Positions 51,270 to 58,911 of a DNA stretch of 64,000 bases are shown here, piece after piece. Source of the stretch: Brevibacillus reuszeri. Its GTDB lineage: Bacteria; Bacillota; Bacilli; Brevibacillales; Brevibacillaceae. The notes under the pieces were generated by a model that saw nothing but the letters and a program-made list of their open reading frames with translations, ran no database searches and had not been told where the DNA came from. Both the position numbers and the translations under genes were made by a program. The DNA is taken from contig NZ_LGIQ01000005.1 of assembly GCF_001187725.1 (NCBI RefSeq), forward strand, positions 743,148 through 807,147, read 5' to 3'. The stretch's first letter is position 1. Every line of letters starts with the position of its first letter.

Positions 51270-51806
51270 TTGAATCCCACTACTCAAAGTATCATTGCAA
51301 AATCGTTCGATGAAAATGGAAACTTAATATCTGGCATACATACTTATGATCCAGAAACATTTATTTCTCAATTCATAAAAGGTTTTCCTGCTTCAGATAC
51401 TCGCCAGCAAATATTTGATAATTTCTTGGTGTGGTTAAAAAAGCTAATTTTGATTGCTCCACCAAATGCCATTTGGTTAGACGGTAGTTATTTGACTCAA
51501 AAGGTTAATCCAAATGACATTGATTTGATCGCCTTTTATATTCCAGAAGATTTGCCGAATGAAGCAAAGGCGAAAGAGGTGCAAGCAATGTTTGGTGCCT
51601 ATGCAAAGCAGTTTAAGTGCGATGCTTATCATTGCTTAACTTTTGATCATTGGCCATCAGAACAGCAGCAGCGTGTGGATGATACATTAAGGACGCTGCG
51701 AACCTACTGGATGGGGCAATTTGGATTCGATAGAAATCGCCATCCTAAAGGACTGGTTGAATTTCTACAGGATGATATAATAAAGCTAGGAGGTGAGGGC
51801 GCATGA
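51270..51806 (+). CDS. Nucleotidyltransferase-fold protein (DUF6932-like), first gene of a two-gene cassette
   Basis: A 178-residue protein whose centre carries the minimal nucleotidyltransferase signature: WLDGSYLT, then NPNDIDLIAF (two metal-binding aspartates) and a further aspartate in KCDAYHC on the next strand. This looks like the DUF6932 type, seen beside uncharacterised partners in mobile DNA; that assignment is from memory. A TTG start at 51270 follows AAGGAG. The stop overlaps the next ATG (ATGA), so the two are coupled. Probable roles are toxin-antitoxin or phage exclusion. Confidence 0.65.
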   Translation: MNPTTQSIIAKSFDENGNLISGIHTYDPETFISQFIKGFPASDTRQQIFDNFLVWLKKLILIAPPNAIWLDGSYLTQKVNPNDIDLIAFYIPEDLPNEAKAKEVQAMFGAYAKQFKCDAYHCLTFDHWPSEQQQRVDDTLRTLRTYWMGQFGFDRNRHPKGLVEFLQDDIIKLGGEGA

Positions 51807-52756
51807 CAAACATTCTAGATTTGTCTTTACGTACGCAAATTTCAGAAACTGAAGCTGTAATTGAAAAGATTAGCTCAGGTTTATCTGCTCACTTACCTGA
51901 TTACCTAGTTCAATTTCAAGTAGGCTCGTTGCAAGACAGACTTGCTGATCTGCGTAGTCAGTTAGATGAAGCAGAAGCAGTTGAGGATAGAGAAGAAATA
52001 GAATTGACTTTCCACCCCCCAGGACTACCGTCAGGTCAGATTCCGGTACGGACTTTGACAATTGTACTAGGAGGACTCCAAACGATAGTAGACAGTATTT
52101 CTAATACCCTGTATAACCAGCCCAGCGAACAAGGCAGAATACCAGCAGATTTATTAGAAAGAAATTCGCTCATTTTTAAAGAGGCGCGCGCTGGATCATT
52201 CAAAGCTATTCTAGATTTACCTCACACTGAGCAGAATTTGGTTGATGATCCGATGCAGACAGAAACGATGGAACATCTTTTCTCGTTACTGGACTCGTCT
52301 GATAATGTAGATATGTTAGTGGACAAAATATCTGATTTGGGTTTACGGACACTTAAACACTATACTGAGTGGACAAAGAATTTGAAGGAACTGGGTACGA
52401 CAGTCGATGTTGATTGGAGATCTTCCATTAAAGGTTCATCAAGAGTCTCCATTAGTCCTGAAAAGGCCGATAGAGTATTAGAGGTCCTAACTAATACTAC
52501 CGATACAAAGCAAACTGACGAAGAAGTGTTGGGGAGATTGACAGGAGCAAATGTAAGGACAAAAACTTTTGAAATTTGCACTCCAGATGGTTTGAAAATC
52601 TCCGGGAGAATAGCAGCAGACATTCTTTCTTCCGTACCTCAGTATCTCGATAAAAAATGCAAAGCACAATTGTTTAAAGTTCAGACAATCAATCGCTCTA
52701 GTGGCAGAGAAAGAGTTAATTGGACATTAAAAGGGTTGGAACCTCACGAATATTAA
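51803..52756 (+). CDS. Partner protein of the nucleotidyltransferase cassette, not recognised
   Basis: A 317-residue protein with no membrane helix or signal. The N-terminal ~60 residues look like a coiled coil, the middle contains TLTIVLGGLQTIVDSISNTLY and the C-terminus is mixed alpha/beta. Its ATG overlaps the stop of the nucleotidyltransferase gene by 4 bases, with GGAGGTGAGGG upstream, so the products are probably made together. No catalytic motif is seen; it could be the target, the antitoxin or an effector scaffold. A terminator follows directly. Confidence 0.6.
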   Translation: MTNILDLSLRTQISETEAVIEKISSGLSAHLPDYLVQFQVGSLQDRLADLRSQLDEAEAVEDREEIELTFHPPGLPSGQIPVRTLTIVLGGLQTIVDSISNTLYNQPSEQGRIPADLLERNSLIFKEARAGSFKAILDLPHTEQNLVDDPMQTETMEHLFSLLDSSDNVDMLVDKISDLGLRTLKHYTEWTKNLKELGTTVDVDWRSSIKGSSRVSISPEKADRVLEVLTNTTDTKQTDEEVLGRLTGANVRTKTFEICTPDGLKISGRIAADILSSVPQYLDKKCKAQLFKVQTINRSSGRERVNWTLKGLEPHEY

Positions 52757-52762
52757 TTTGAT

Positions 52763-52789
52763 AAAGGAGCGCTTATAGGCGCTCCTTTT
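52763..52789 (+). terminator. Terminator of the two-gene cassette
   Basis: GGAGCGC pairs with GCGCTCC over a six-base loop, flanked by AAA and TTTT. Confidence 0.8.
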
Positions 52790-52859
52790 GGTTTACTCTT
52801 TATTAAAATAATATTTATTAACTAACGTGAAAAAAATAAATTTGTCTTTGAACCTTACT

Positions 52860-54098
52860 TCATCCTTTTACGAATATAAACGGTTGCCATTTTTCATTAA
52901 CCTCATCAATCTTCCACGCATCTCCCACCTTTTTTAATTTAAACACAGTGTAACGTACCTGGCTTTTCCAATGCTCTTGAACCCAGATAGTATCTTCCTC
53001 AGGTACAGACATTTCCATCCCGATGTATTCATTTTTAGGTAACCCATTATAATTTTCCAGAACAGCCCATTCTTTCTTCAGAAGAACAGGAGATATTAAA
53101 CCCATTTTAAGCTGATAGCACTCAGCCGTTAGTAAAGATAACCATTTCTCTGTGTCTTTTTTTCCTAACACTCCGTATTCATAAAAGTTATTTACTAATG
53201 CTGTCTGCGCTTTAGCGTCATTAGTAATTTGCTGAGTATGGTCATCAGGAAAATATTTCTTTACTTCTTTGAATTTTGTAACAGCAAACGTTTCAATTTT
53301 ACTAATTCTATCCTTAGGGATTTTATCGATACTCTTAGTATCAAGGTTGTAGCCAATAAAGTAATCGTTTGCAAGGTCTATAGATATGTAATACTCTACA
53401 TTATTTTTCTGATTATAAACGACTGATATTGAACCTTTACTAGTCCCGTGATTAAATGTGGCGTCTATTCTATCTTTTTGAGCGAGGCTACCTTGAATAA
53501 AGACGTGTACAGTCAACGCTAAAAGGTTGGTTACAAGAGATATAATAAGAAAGAGGGAGACAATGAGCTTTTCAAAGTGACGAGTCCGGTTCTTACCATA
53601 TTCATTATTTATGATAAGTATAGAGATTAAAAACGAAGCAACTCCGAATGAGCCTATGTACTTAATGAAAGAAGGATTGTTATACAGTCCATAAAGATAA
53701 ATGCAAAGCATCGGAGCAACAATAAAAAATAATTTAAACCCGTAGTTTAAGTATTTCTTCGAGCGATATGCGTCAATTGTTCCCCAAAAAGAATTGTTTT
53801 GTCTTCTTGGATAATAAAGGAGCACGTAAAAAATAAGGGTAAATATTCCTCCTAGGATGCTTTCGTATAATTTGTTATGCAAATATGTAATGCCATTTAT
53901 TAGATAAAGTGAGGAGCTAGCAGGTACGTACTCAAAACCAATGTTCCAGATATTTGATAATTGAGTAAAAGCCATTACTGAACCCTGAACGAAAATAAAC
54001 CCTATATAGTAAGTAACAGCAGCTATTATTGCCGAAAAAGAGATGATTCGTAGCCCGATTTTATTGAAAAGTGGAGCAAGTACAATTCTACGATTCAT
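52860..54098 (-). CDS. Multi-pass membrane protein of the prophage lysogeny region
   Basis: A 412-residue protein, not recognised. About five membrane helices occupy residues 15-205 (two long loops between them), followed by a ~200-residue soluble C-terminal domain with a beta/alpha pattern ending in WKIDEVNEKWQPF, like the NTF2-type lumicins of some lipoproteins. AGGGGG precedes the ATG. It is transcribed with the repressor direction, so it may be expressed in the lysogen; superinfection exclusion or another conversion function is possible. Base composition is clearly A+T-rich compared with the host genes. Confidence 0.6.
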   Translation of the reverse strand: MNRRIVLAPLFNKIGLRIISFSAIIAAVTYYIGFIFVQGSVMAFTQLSNIWNIGFEYVPASSSLYLINGITYLHNKLYESILGGIFTLIFYVLLYYPRRQNNSFWGTIDAYRSKKYLNYGFKLFFIVAPMLCIYLYGLYNNPSFIKYIGSFGVASFLISILIINNEYGKNRTRHFEKLIVSLFLIISLVTNLLALTVHVFIQGSLAQKDRIDATFNHGTSKGSISVVYNQKNNVEYYISIDLANDYFIGYNLDTKSIDKIPKDRISKIETFAVTKFKEVKKYFPDDHTQQITNDAKAQTALVNNFYEYGVLGKKDTEKWLSLLTAECYQLKMGLISPVLLKKEWAVLENYNGLPKNEYIGMEMSVPEEDTIWVQEHWKSQVRYTVFKLKKVGDAWKIDEVNEKWQPFIFVKG

Positions 54099-54134
54099 TA
54101 CTGTCCCCCTATAGACATTAGTAATATCACGATG

Positions 54135-54167
54135 AAAAAAGCCCTAATCATTTTTTGGGCTTTTTTT
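54135..54167. terminator. Terminator at the repressor 3' end
   Basis: AAAAAAGCCC / GGGCTTTTTT with a 12-base loop works in both directions; its left arm overlaps the last codon of the repressor gene. Confidence 0.75.
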
Positions 54168-54671
54168 GATGTCTTCTGTTATCTCAAAAAGAGATCTAGA
54201 TCTTGTTGATTTTATGTTGTTTTCTCGCATTTGCCGTTTAATATCCATGAAATGTTTTCTCAATTCCTTTTTTTCTTCTTCAGAAGCATCTAAGTAACCA
54301 TCCAAGAAATAGAAGTCATCTGGATCATCGGTCAATTCCTGGAGCAATTCACCTTTTGTAAGAGGTTTAGATACTGAGTAAATGGGTTTTGATTCTGCAA
54401 GGTCCATATTAAGCGGCATATCATCAGTACGTTTAACATATTGCATCTTCTCCGGATCAAAAGCATATGAAATCCCAGTTAAGAGATAGTCAACAGATAC
54501 GTTAAATATTTCAGCTAGCTGTTTAATGTTATCCAAAGAAGGTTCTCGACGACCTTGCTCATAAAAGCCATAGGCACTTTCAGAAATGCCTAACTTATCG
54601 GCAACGTCTTTTTGCATTAGCTTGTGTTGTTTTCTTAGAGACTTGAGCATACTCGCAATGGTAGAAGTCAT
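54144..54671 (-). CDS. Prophage repressor, XRE/cI type
   Basis: A 175-residue protein. An N-terminal helix-turn-helix (LMQKDVADKLGISESAYGFYEQGRREPSLDNI in parts, residues ~15-60) is followed by an acidic/hydrophobic linker and a charged helical tail; there is no peptidase motif, so it is not a LexA-like self-cleaving repressor. GGAGGGGG lies seven bases before ATG 54671. It is divergent from the cro-like gene at 54810, the standard lysogeny-switch arrangement. Loss would induce the early genes. Confidence 0.85.
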   Translation of the reverse strand: MTSTIASMLKSLRKQHKLMQKDVADKLGISESAYGFYEQGRREPSLDNIKQLAEIFNVSVDYLLTGISYAFDPEKMQYVKRTDDMPLNMDLAESKPIYSVSKPLTKGELLQELTDDPDDFYFLDGYLDASEEEKKELRKHFMDIKRQMRENNIKSTRSRSLFEITEDIKKSPKND

Positions 54672-54695
54672 ACAAACACCCCCTCCGATATTACA

Positions 54696-54780
54696 ATTAT
54701 ACAACGGTCTGTTGGATTCGGAAAGAAAACCAACAAAATGTATGATATTGATTGACATCCTACAGATAGTTGGGTAAGAT
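54696..54780. promoter_or_regulatory. Divergent promoters and operator of the lysogeny switch
   Basis: Rightward promoter: TTGACA (54752-54757), 17 bases, TAAGAT (54775-54780). Leftward: TATAAT on the minus strand at 54696-54701. Between them an inverted repeat TGTTGG (54710-54715) / CCAACA (54730-54735) is a candidate operator half-site pair. Confidence 0.7.
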
Positions 54781-54809
54781 AAGACTACAAAACGTTGGGA
54801 GGTGGTACT

Positions 54810-55061
54810 TTGAAGAAGCGTCTGTTACTCACTCAACTTAGAAAAGAACGTAAATGGTCGCAGAAAAATGTTGTTGAAAAGATCTATTTACATAGCGGTT
54901 TAGTGATATCTGTGAGCTATTACGGAATGATTGAACAAGGAGTAAGGACTCCGAAACTAGAGCTTGCGTTAGCGATTGCTAGCTTAATCGAAAGAACACC
55001 TGATGAAATTTTTTTTGAACAGGAAACCAACAATGTGTTGGGAAATAGAACAACTGCATAA
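54810..55061 (+). CDS. Cro-like XRE regulator
   Basis: An 83-residue helix-turn-helix protein (TQLRKERKWSQKNVVEKI, SYYGMIEQGVRTPKLELALAIAS in parts). A TTG start at 54810 with GGGAGG seven bases upstream is preferred over TTG 54795. It is the first rightward early gene and probably opposes the repressor at the shared operator. Confidence 0.75.
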   Translation: MKKRLLLTQLRKERKWSQKNVVEKIYLHSGLVISVSYYGMIEQGVRTPKLELALAIASLIERTPDEIFFEQETNNVLGNRTTA

Positions 55062-55144
55062 TTGAAAGTAGGTGAAGCAGCATGAATTCTCTCGGGTCGT
55101 CCTCCTATCCGCCCTGCATAAGTAAATTATATGGGGGTGGCGAC

Positions 55145-55294
55145 ATGGCGAGACGCAAGAAGACAACGTTGAAAATTGGGAAGGTCACGTATGGGGAAAG
55201 GGATCGTCTGGAAGCGTTCACTGCTGCATTTGCCCCGTACTTCGCCAAAGTTGAACCGAAGCCAGAGTTACAAAAGAAGGTTGCAAATGAGTAA
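55145..55294 (+). CDS. Small basic phage protein (hypothetical)
   Basis: A 49-residue protein starting MARRKKTTLKIGKVTYGERDR. GGGGGTGG lies close before ATG 55145. An alternative start at ATG 55082 behind TAGGTGAA adds 21 residues. After the stop the same frame stays open for another 20 codons (to 55361), which could be a frame-extended or read-through tail. The family is not recognised. Confidence 0.5.
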   Translation: MARRKKTTLKIGKVTYGERDRLEAFTAAFAPYFAKVEPKPELQKKVANE

Positions 55295-55456
55295 CGATTC
55301 CGGGTTATCCCGGCGTCGATGGACAAGCTGCTCAATAAAAGGATTCCCCCGGAGTAACCGAGGGAGTCGAAAGATGAGCACACCTTTATTGTAAAACCAA
55401 ACTAAATAATTGTCTGTTCCACATTGGAAACTTTTGAAGAAAAAGGATGATTGAAA

Positions 55457-55717
55457 GTGAAATTTGGAGCCATTATTCAAGCATGTCGTGAACGGGCTGG
55501 ATTAAGCCAGGAACAAATGGCTGAAAAGCTAAATCGCTCAAGGAGCTGCATCAGCAAATATGAGAACGACAAAAAGACGCTCGATGCTGAAACCTTGATG
55601 AGATGGGTGGAGGCGACTGGGGCCAAGGATGTAGCGGTTGCTTTCTTTTGCGGAATGGACGGACTGTCAATCATGCAGAACGTTATTGGATTGATGTTTA
55701 CATTTTGGTTGATTTAA
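55457..55717 (+). CDS. XRE family regulator with C-terminal hydrophobic tail
   Basis: An 86-residue protein: helix-turn-helix (AGLSQEQMAEKLNRSRSCISKYENDKK in parts, residues ~15-45), and a hydrophobic C-terminus (NVIGLMFTFWLI) that could anchor it to the membrane. GTG 55457 is favoured by AAAGGA nine bases upstream; TTG 55451 is too close. A third regulator in the early operon. Confidence 0.7.
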   Translation: MKFGAIIQACRERAGLSQEQMAEKLNRSRSCISKYENDKKTLDAETLMRWVEATGAKDVAVAFFCGMDGLSIMQNVIGLMFTFWLI

Positions 55718-55732
55718 GGAGGGACGAGCTCC

Positions 55733-56059
55733 ATGACAGGTAAGCAATATGGATATGTTGTACAGGCACTGGCTGAGGTTCGACATTTTGGGAAGGTTGA
55801 TGAATTTAATCGGAGCAAACTGACTGAAACATTGCAAATAGTTCTGAATATCAAACTGTTAAATAGCTTTTTTGATCGGTTCGATGAAGAACAATTGTAT
55901 CTAATCGCACAGGCATTGGATGATACAGCTGATCGTCGGCAACACGCATTTGCACACGACACTGAGAATATGCGCGAGACAGCCAAGCTCATTAGGGACA
56001 CCAAGGCACGCCGAGAAACTGAATGGATCAATAACCGTTTCAAGGAGGGAATAGCGTGA
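55733..56059 (+). CDS. Phage early protein (hypothetical)
   Basis: A 108-residue, mostly helical, charged protein with no recognised domain. AAGGAGGG precedes the ATG. Its stop overlaps the GTG of the next small gene (GTGA), typical of tightly packed phage early operons. Confidence 0.6.
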   Translation: MTGKQYGYVVQALAEVRHFGKVDEFNRSKLTETLQIVLNIKLLNSFFDRFDEEQLYLIAQALDDTADRRQHAFAHDTENMRETAKLIRDTKARRETEWINNRFKEGIA

Positions 56060-56184
56060 AGCAGCCATATAGACTGACGGCGAATGGCAGGTACGTTGGA
56101 GCGTTATGTAAGGGGTGGGAAATTCGCAAATTCCTAGAAAATGAAAAAACCTCTCGCGGGAACGAGAGGCGACTTATTGGATAA
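56056..56184 (+). CDS. 42-residue phage protein (hypothetical)
   Basis: A GTG start overlaps the stop of the preceding gene and has AAGGAGGG six bases upstream. The product is a short basic peptide beginning MKQPYRLTANGRYVGALCKG. The 3' third runs through an A-tract hairpin (56144-56169), so the annotated end is less certain. Confidence 0.5.
   Translation: MKQPYRLTANGRYVGALCKGWEIRKFLENEKTSRGNERRLIG
56144..56169 (-). terminator. A-tract hairpin (minus-strand terminator shape)
   Basis: AAAAAA CCTCTCG / CGAGAGG: read on the minus strand this is a stem followed by T6. A similar arrangement recurs at 56437-56461. Confidence 0.55.
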
Positions 56185-56436
56185 GAGAATCATACCATAC
56201 TTGAATGAGTGTGGACAAGCAGTAACGTGAGGCTTCGGCCCCGCGTGGAGGGTTCAGAGTTCTCCAGTATTAAACGGGAGATTGCACAGTCGCTGAGCTT
56301 TCCACGGGTGGTCGATATCACCCAATACATAAAGAGGTCCTATGGAGCCGCTATCAGGGCGGCAGTGCTGGCAGAGTGGGAAGGGCTGTTGGTGGCCTCC
56401 AAAAGAAAGAGGGGTGCATTATGCGTATCAAAAATG

Positions 56437-56461
56437 AAAAAGACCCCGCGTAGCAGCGCGG
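56437..56461 (-). terminator. Second A-tract hairpin (minus-strand terminator shape)
   Basis: AAAAA GA then CCCGCG / CGCGG with a six-base loop. On the plus strand a ten-codon ORF with a good binding site (ATG CGT ATC AAA ..., near 56421) ends inside it. The surrounding 56209-56541 stretch is an open frame without a clear start and may be non-coding. Confidence 0.45.
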
Positions 56462-56541
56462 AGCCTCGAACATGTTTATTTACTTGTAGTATATCACAAC
56501 GGACGAAAGTATTCCAAAAAATTACTGGGAGTACATTGGTT

Positions 56542-56715
56542 ATGTGCAAATTAGTACGATGGTTTCCGCTTCCTGATTTGTATGGTGCGATTAACAATCC
56601 CGCGTTATTAAAGCGTTATGCGGTAGCGTATATGTACCGGAATTACCCGGATTGGAAACCAAAAACAATACAAAATTACAGAGTGTTGGCAGAGAGGAGC
56701 TGCTCGGATGGCTAG
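56542..56715 (+). CDS. 57-residue phage protein (hypothetical)
   Basis: ATG 56542 follows GGGAG by 10 bases. The product is aromatic-rich and basic (YGAINNPALLKRYAVAYMYR core) and ends overlapping the start of the replication gene by 8 bases. The same frame is open upstream to 56209 but has no site there. Confidence 0.5.
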   Translation: MCKLVRWFPLPDLYGAINNPALLKRYAVAYMYRNYPDWKPKTIQNYRVLAERSCSDG

Positions 56716-57703
56716 AGCAAGGAACATCAAGCCAAGTTTCTTTAAAAACGAAGACCTATCAGAATTAAGTGCTCATGCAAGACTACTGTTTGTTGGGCTG
56801 TGGTGCCTAGCAGACCGCGAGGGATTTTTGGAAGACCGACCAAAGCGCATCAAAGGCGAATTGTTTCCGTACGAGAACGTCAATGTTGACGAACAACTAC
56901 AGGAATTACACCATATGGGTTTTATCTTGAGGTACGAAGTTGACGGAGAACGATTTATCAGCATTCCAAAATTTGTAGAGCATCAAAATCCACATCACCG
57001 TGAGGCGGCAAGTAAAATCCCGAAACCGCGCCAAACAGTTGGTAAGACAGGGGATGACGACCAAGGTAAGGCACAGCCCGAGTACAGCCTAGGGCTTTCC
57101 TCGGAATTTCCGAGCCAAGGCAATGCCGAGCCTACTGAAAGCCGTGCTGATTCTCTGATTCCTGATTCCCTTAAACTGATTCCTGATACTCTGATTCCCC
57201 CACCACTTAATACTCCAGCTGGGCAAGGGGATCAAAGAGAGGTCATGGTAGTCGGCGGCAGAAACTTGTATGTTTTCAAAAGTGTTATTGACCAGTACAA
57301 GCACTATTTTACCTTTGAACCAAATCTAGCATTAGTGGAGCTGCTTCACAGCTACCTTGATGATGGAATGGAGATTGATCTTATCGCGTGGGCAATGCGT
57401 GATGCAGCAGAGAAAGGCAAGGTTTGGAACTACGCTAAGGGTACAATCCAAAACCTTTTCGCTAAAGGTGTGAAGACAGCAGAGCAAGCCGAAAAGGCTG
57501 ATCAGGAATACCAACAGAAACGGGAGATCGGTTCCTCCGGTAAAGTTGTGAAAATGACAGACAAGCTTCCCCAAGCCGTTCAATGGCAGATGGAGCAAGA
57601 AAAGAACGGTACGCAGTTTGAGCGAGGAAAATCGATTGCTGACGATCCAGAGTTAGCTGCAATGCTTGCAAATCTGAATAGCAAAAAGGCTTCTGGCAAG
57701 TAA
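56708..57703 (+). CDS. Phage replication initiation protein (DnaD/DnaB_2-like)
   Basis: A 331-residue protein. N-terminal winged-helix region (ARNIKPSFFKNEDLSEL, LFVGLWCLADREG, KRIKGELFPYE) is typical of phage initiators. A low-complexity linker follows (repeated IPDS/IPDT, residues ~148-165), then a DnaD-like C-terminal domain (ELLHSYLDDGMEIDLI, NYAKGTIQNL). It would melt the phage origin and recruit a helicase loader. The linker is encoded by repeated TGATTCC units that may be the origin itself. GAGAGGAG precedes the ATG. Confidence 0.8.
   Translation: MARARNIKPSFFKNEDLSELSAHARLLFVGLWCLADREGFLEDRPKRIKGELFPYENVNVDEQLQELHHMGFILRYEVDGERFISIPKFVEHQNPHHREAASKIPKPRQTVGKTGDDDQGKAQPEYSLGLSSEFPSQGNAEPTESRADSLIPDSLKLIPDTLIPPPLNTPAGQGDQREVMVVGGRNLYVFKSVIDQYKHYFTFEPNLALVELLHSYLDDGMEIDLIAWAMRDAAEKGKVWNYAKGTIQNLFAKGVKTAEQAEKADQEYQQKREIGSSGKVVKMTDKLPQAVQWQMEQEKNGTQFERGKSIADDPELAAMLANLNSKKASGK
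57148..57197 (+). repeat. Iteron-like direct repeats inside the replication gene
   Basis: Six close copies of TGATTC (one is TGATAC) at 7-14 base spacing, several as CTGATTCCTGAT. Phage origins commonly consist of initiator-binding iterons within the initiator gene. Confidence 0.55.
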
Positions 57704-57742
57704 TCTCCGCGATCATACCAGTATCTAAAAGGGGTGGTTGAA

Positions 57743-57922
57743 ATGGCGAACGCAACAGGCAAGGGCTCTCGAAAATCCGCGAAAACGGAGAAATCAGAGT
57801 TGACACAAGGACTGGAAAACAAGTCTGGAGCTCCGCAATCTGAGGATTTTATCGAGGTACACGTCAAGTCAGGAAAGCAAAAGTGGTATCAACTGGCTTG
57901 GTGCTATGAAAAAGCTAATTAG
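57743..57922 (+). CDS. 59-residue phage protein (hypothetical)
   Basis: ATG 57743 has AAAAGGGG eight bases upstream. The first 35 residues are polar and probably disordered; the end (FIEVHVKSGKQKWYQLAWCYEK) looks folded. Function is unknown. It sits between the replication protein and the DUF2786 gene and likely belongs to the same operon. Confidence 0.6.
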   Translation: MANATGKGSRKSAKTEKSELTQGLENKSGAPQSEDFIEVHVKSGKQKWYQLAWCYEKAN

Positions 57923-57958
57923 GTGACTGCATCAAAACAAGGCGAGGAGAGGGATATT

Positions 57959-58639
57959 TTGTTAAACGAGAACATTTTGCGGAAAGTCCGTAAAGCCCTG
58001 GCTCTAGCTAGTAACAATCCATCAGAACAAGAAGCGCAATCCGCAATGTTAATGGCGCAGCGTGTTTTGGCAGAACATGGTTTATCTATACAGGATGTTC
58101 AAGAGTCGGAAAACGAGCAGGAAAAGAACGTGATTCATGAACATGCCACTGAGTACGGAAAGACTATTTGGTGGAAGAAGCGTTTATCTGCGATTGTAGC
58201 TGAGAATTTCCGGTGCTTTAGTTACATCAACAAGAGAAGCAACGCATCCCAAATTAGGTTTGTTGGACTTGATTCTGATGTATCACTGGCGATTGAAATT
58301 TTCAAATTTGCTTGCGAAACAATCCAGTACCATTTATCAAAATACCGACAAGAACTAAAAGAAAGCGGGTACCGGAAAGTGGAAGTCACATACATGGGCA
58401 ACGATTACTTGAAGGGTTATCTTCGTGGCCTGGATCAAAAATTCAAAGAACAGGTTGAAAAAAATAACTGGGGTCTTGTTCTGGTGAAGGATGCACTCGT
58501 TGTTCAGGAGCACGAAAGTATGAACCTGAAAAAGAGCAAGCCAACAGGTGCATCCTTTGGCGGCAATAACGGAGCGTATGAACGCGGGTTTACGGACGGA
58601 AAGAGTTTCGATTCGAGCAGAAAAATGATTGCTAACTAG
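57959..58639 (+). CDS. DUF2786 domain protein
   Basis: A 226-residue protein. The N-terminal NILRKVRKALALA/NPSEQEAQSAMLMAQ/LAEHGLS segment is the DUF2786 signature; a ~150-residue DUF7168-like domain follows. Such proteins are frequent in phage replication regions; their role is unknown. TTG 57959 is supported by GAGGAGAGGG; GTG 57923 directly after the previous stop is the alternative. Confidence 0.75.
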   Translation: MLNENILRKVRKALALASNNPSEQEAQSAMLMAQRVLAEHGLSIQDVQESENEQEKNVIHEHATEYGKTIWWKKRLSAIVAENFRCFSYINKRSNASQIRFVGLDSDVSLAIEIFKFACETIQYHLSKYRQELKESGYRKVEVTYMGNDYLKGYLRGLDQKFKEQVEKNNWGLVLVKDALVVQEHESMNLKKSKPTGASFGGNNGAYERGFTDGKSFDSSRKMIAN

Positions 58640-58671
58640 AGATTTAACACAATGCTCATTAAGGAAAGTTG

Positions 58672-58827
58672 GTGATTTGCTTGTACCTTTCCAATGAAGA
58701 GCTAGACATGCTGAAAATTATGATTGATTGCTTAAATGCTCAAGTTGAACTAATCAAAGAAGAGCAGGAGCTTGTAGAGAAAATCCATCAAAAGGTGCTC
58801 AAGGAGAAAGCGAAAAGGGTCACTTAA
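58672..58827 (+). CDS. 51-residue coiled-coil phage protein (hypothetical)
   Basis: A GTG start with AAGGA six bases upstream opens a 51-codon frame. The peptide is a single amphipathic helix (SNEELDMLKIMIDC, then KEEQELVEKIHQKV). A TTG at 58681 is an alternative start. Function is unknown. Confidence 0.55.
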   Translation: MICLYLSNEELDMLKIMIDCLNAQVELIKEEQELVEKIHQKVLKEKAKRVT

Positions 58828-58837
58828 CAAATTGTGT

Positions 58838-58876
58838 AAAAGGAATAACCCTGCAGCAGCTTCTCCCACAGGGTTT
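58838..58876 (-). terminator. Terminator of the minus-strand gene at 58912
   Basis: AACCCTG / CAGGGTT with a 15-base loop; on the minus strand it is followed by ATTCCTTTT. Confidence 0.5.
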
Positions 58877-58911
58877 CCATCATTGTAGCTGAAAGAATCC
58901 AGCCGAGACAG

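Noticed and set aside
55176..55394. 72-codon frame overlapping the small basic phage gene
   Set aside because: Out of frame with the better supported gene at 55145 and extremely Arg/Ser-rich; only the end after 55294 could be separate, without evidence.
56209..56541. Upstream part of a 168-codon phage frame
   Set aside because: No start signal, an A-tract hairpin inside, and the composition is not convincing; only the part from 56542 is kept.
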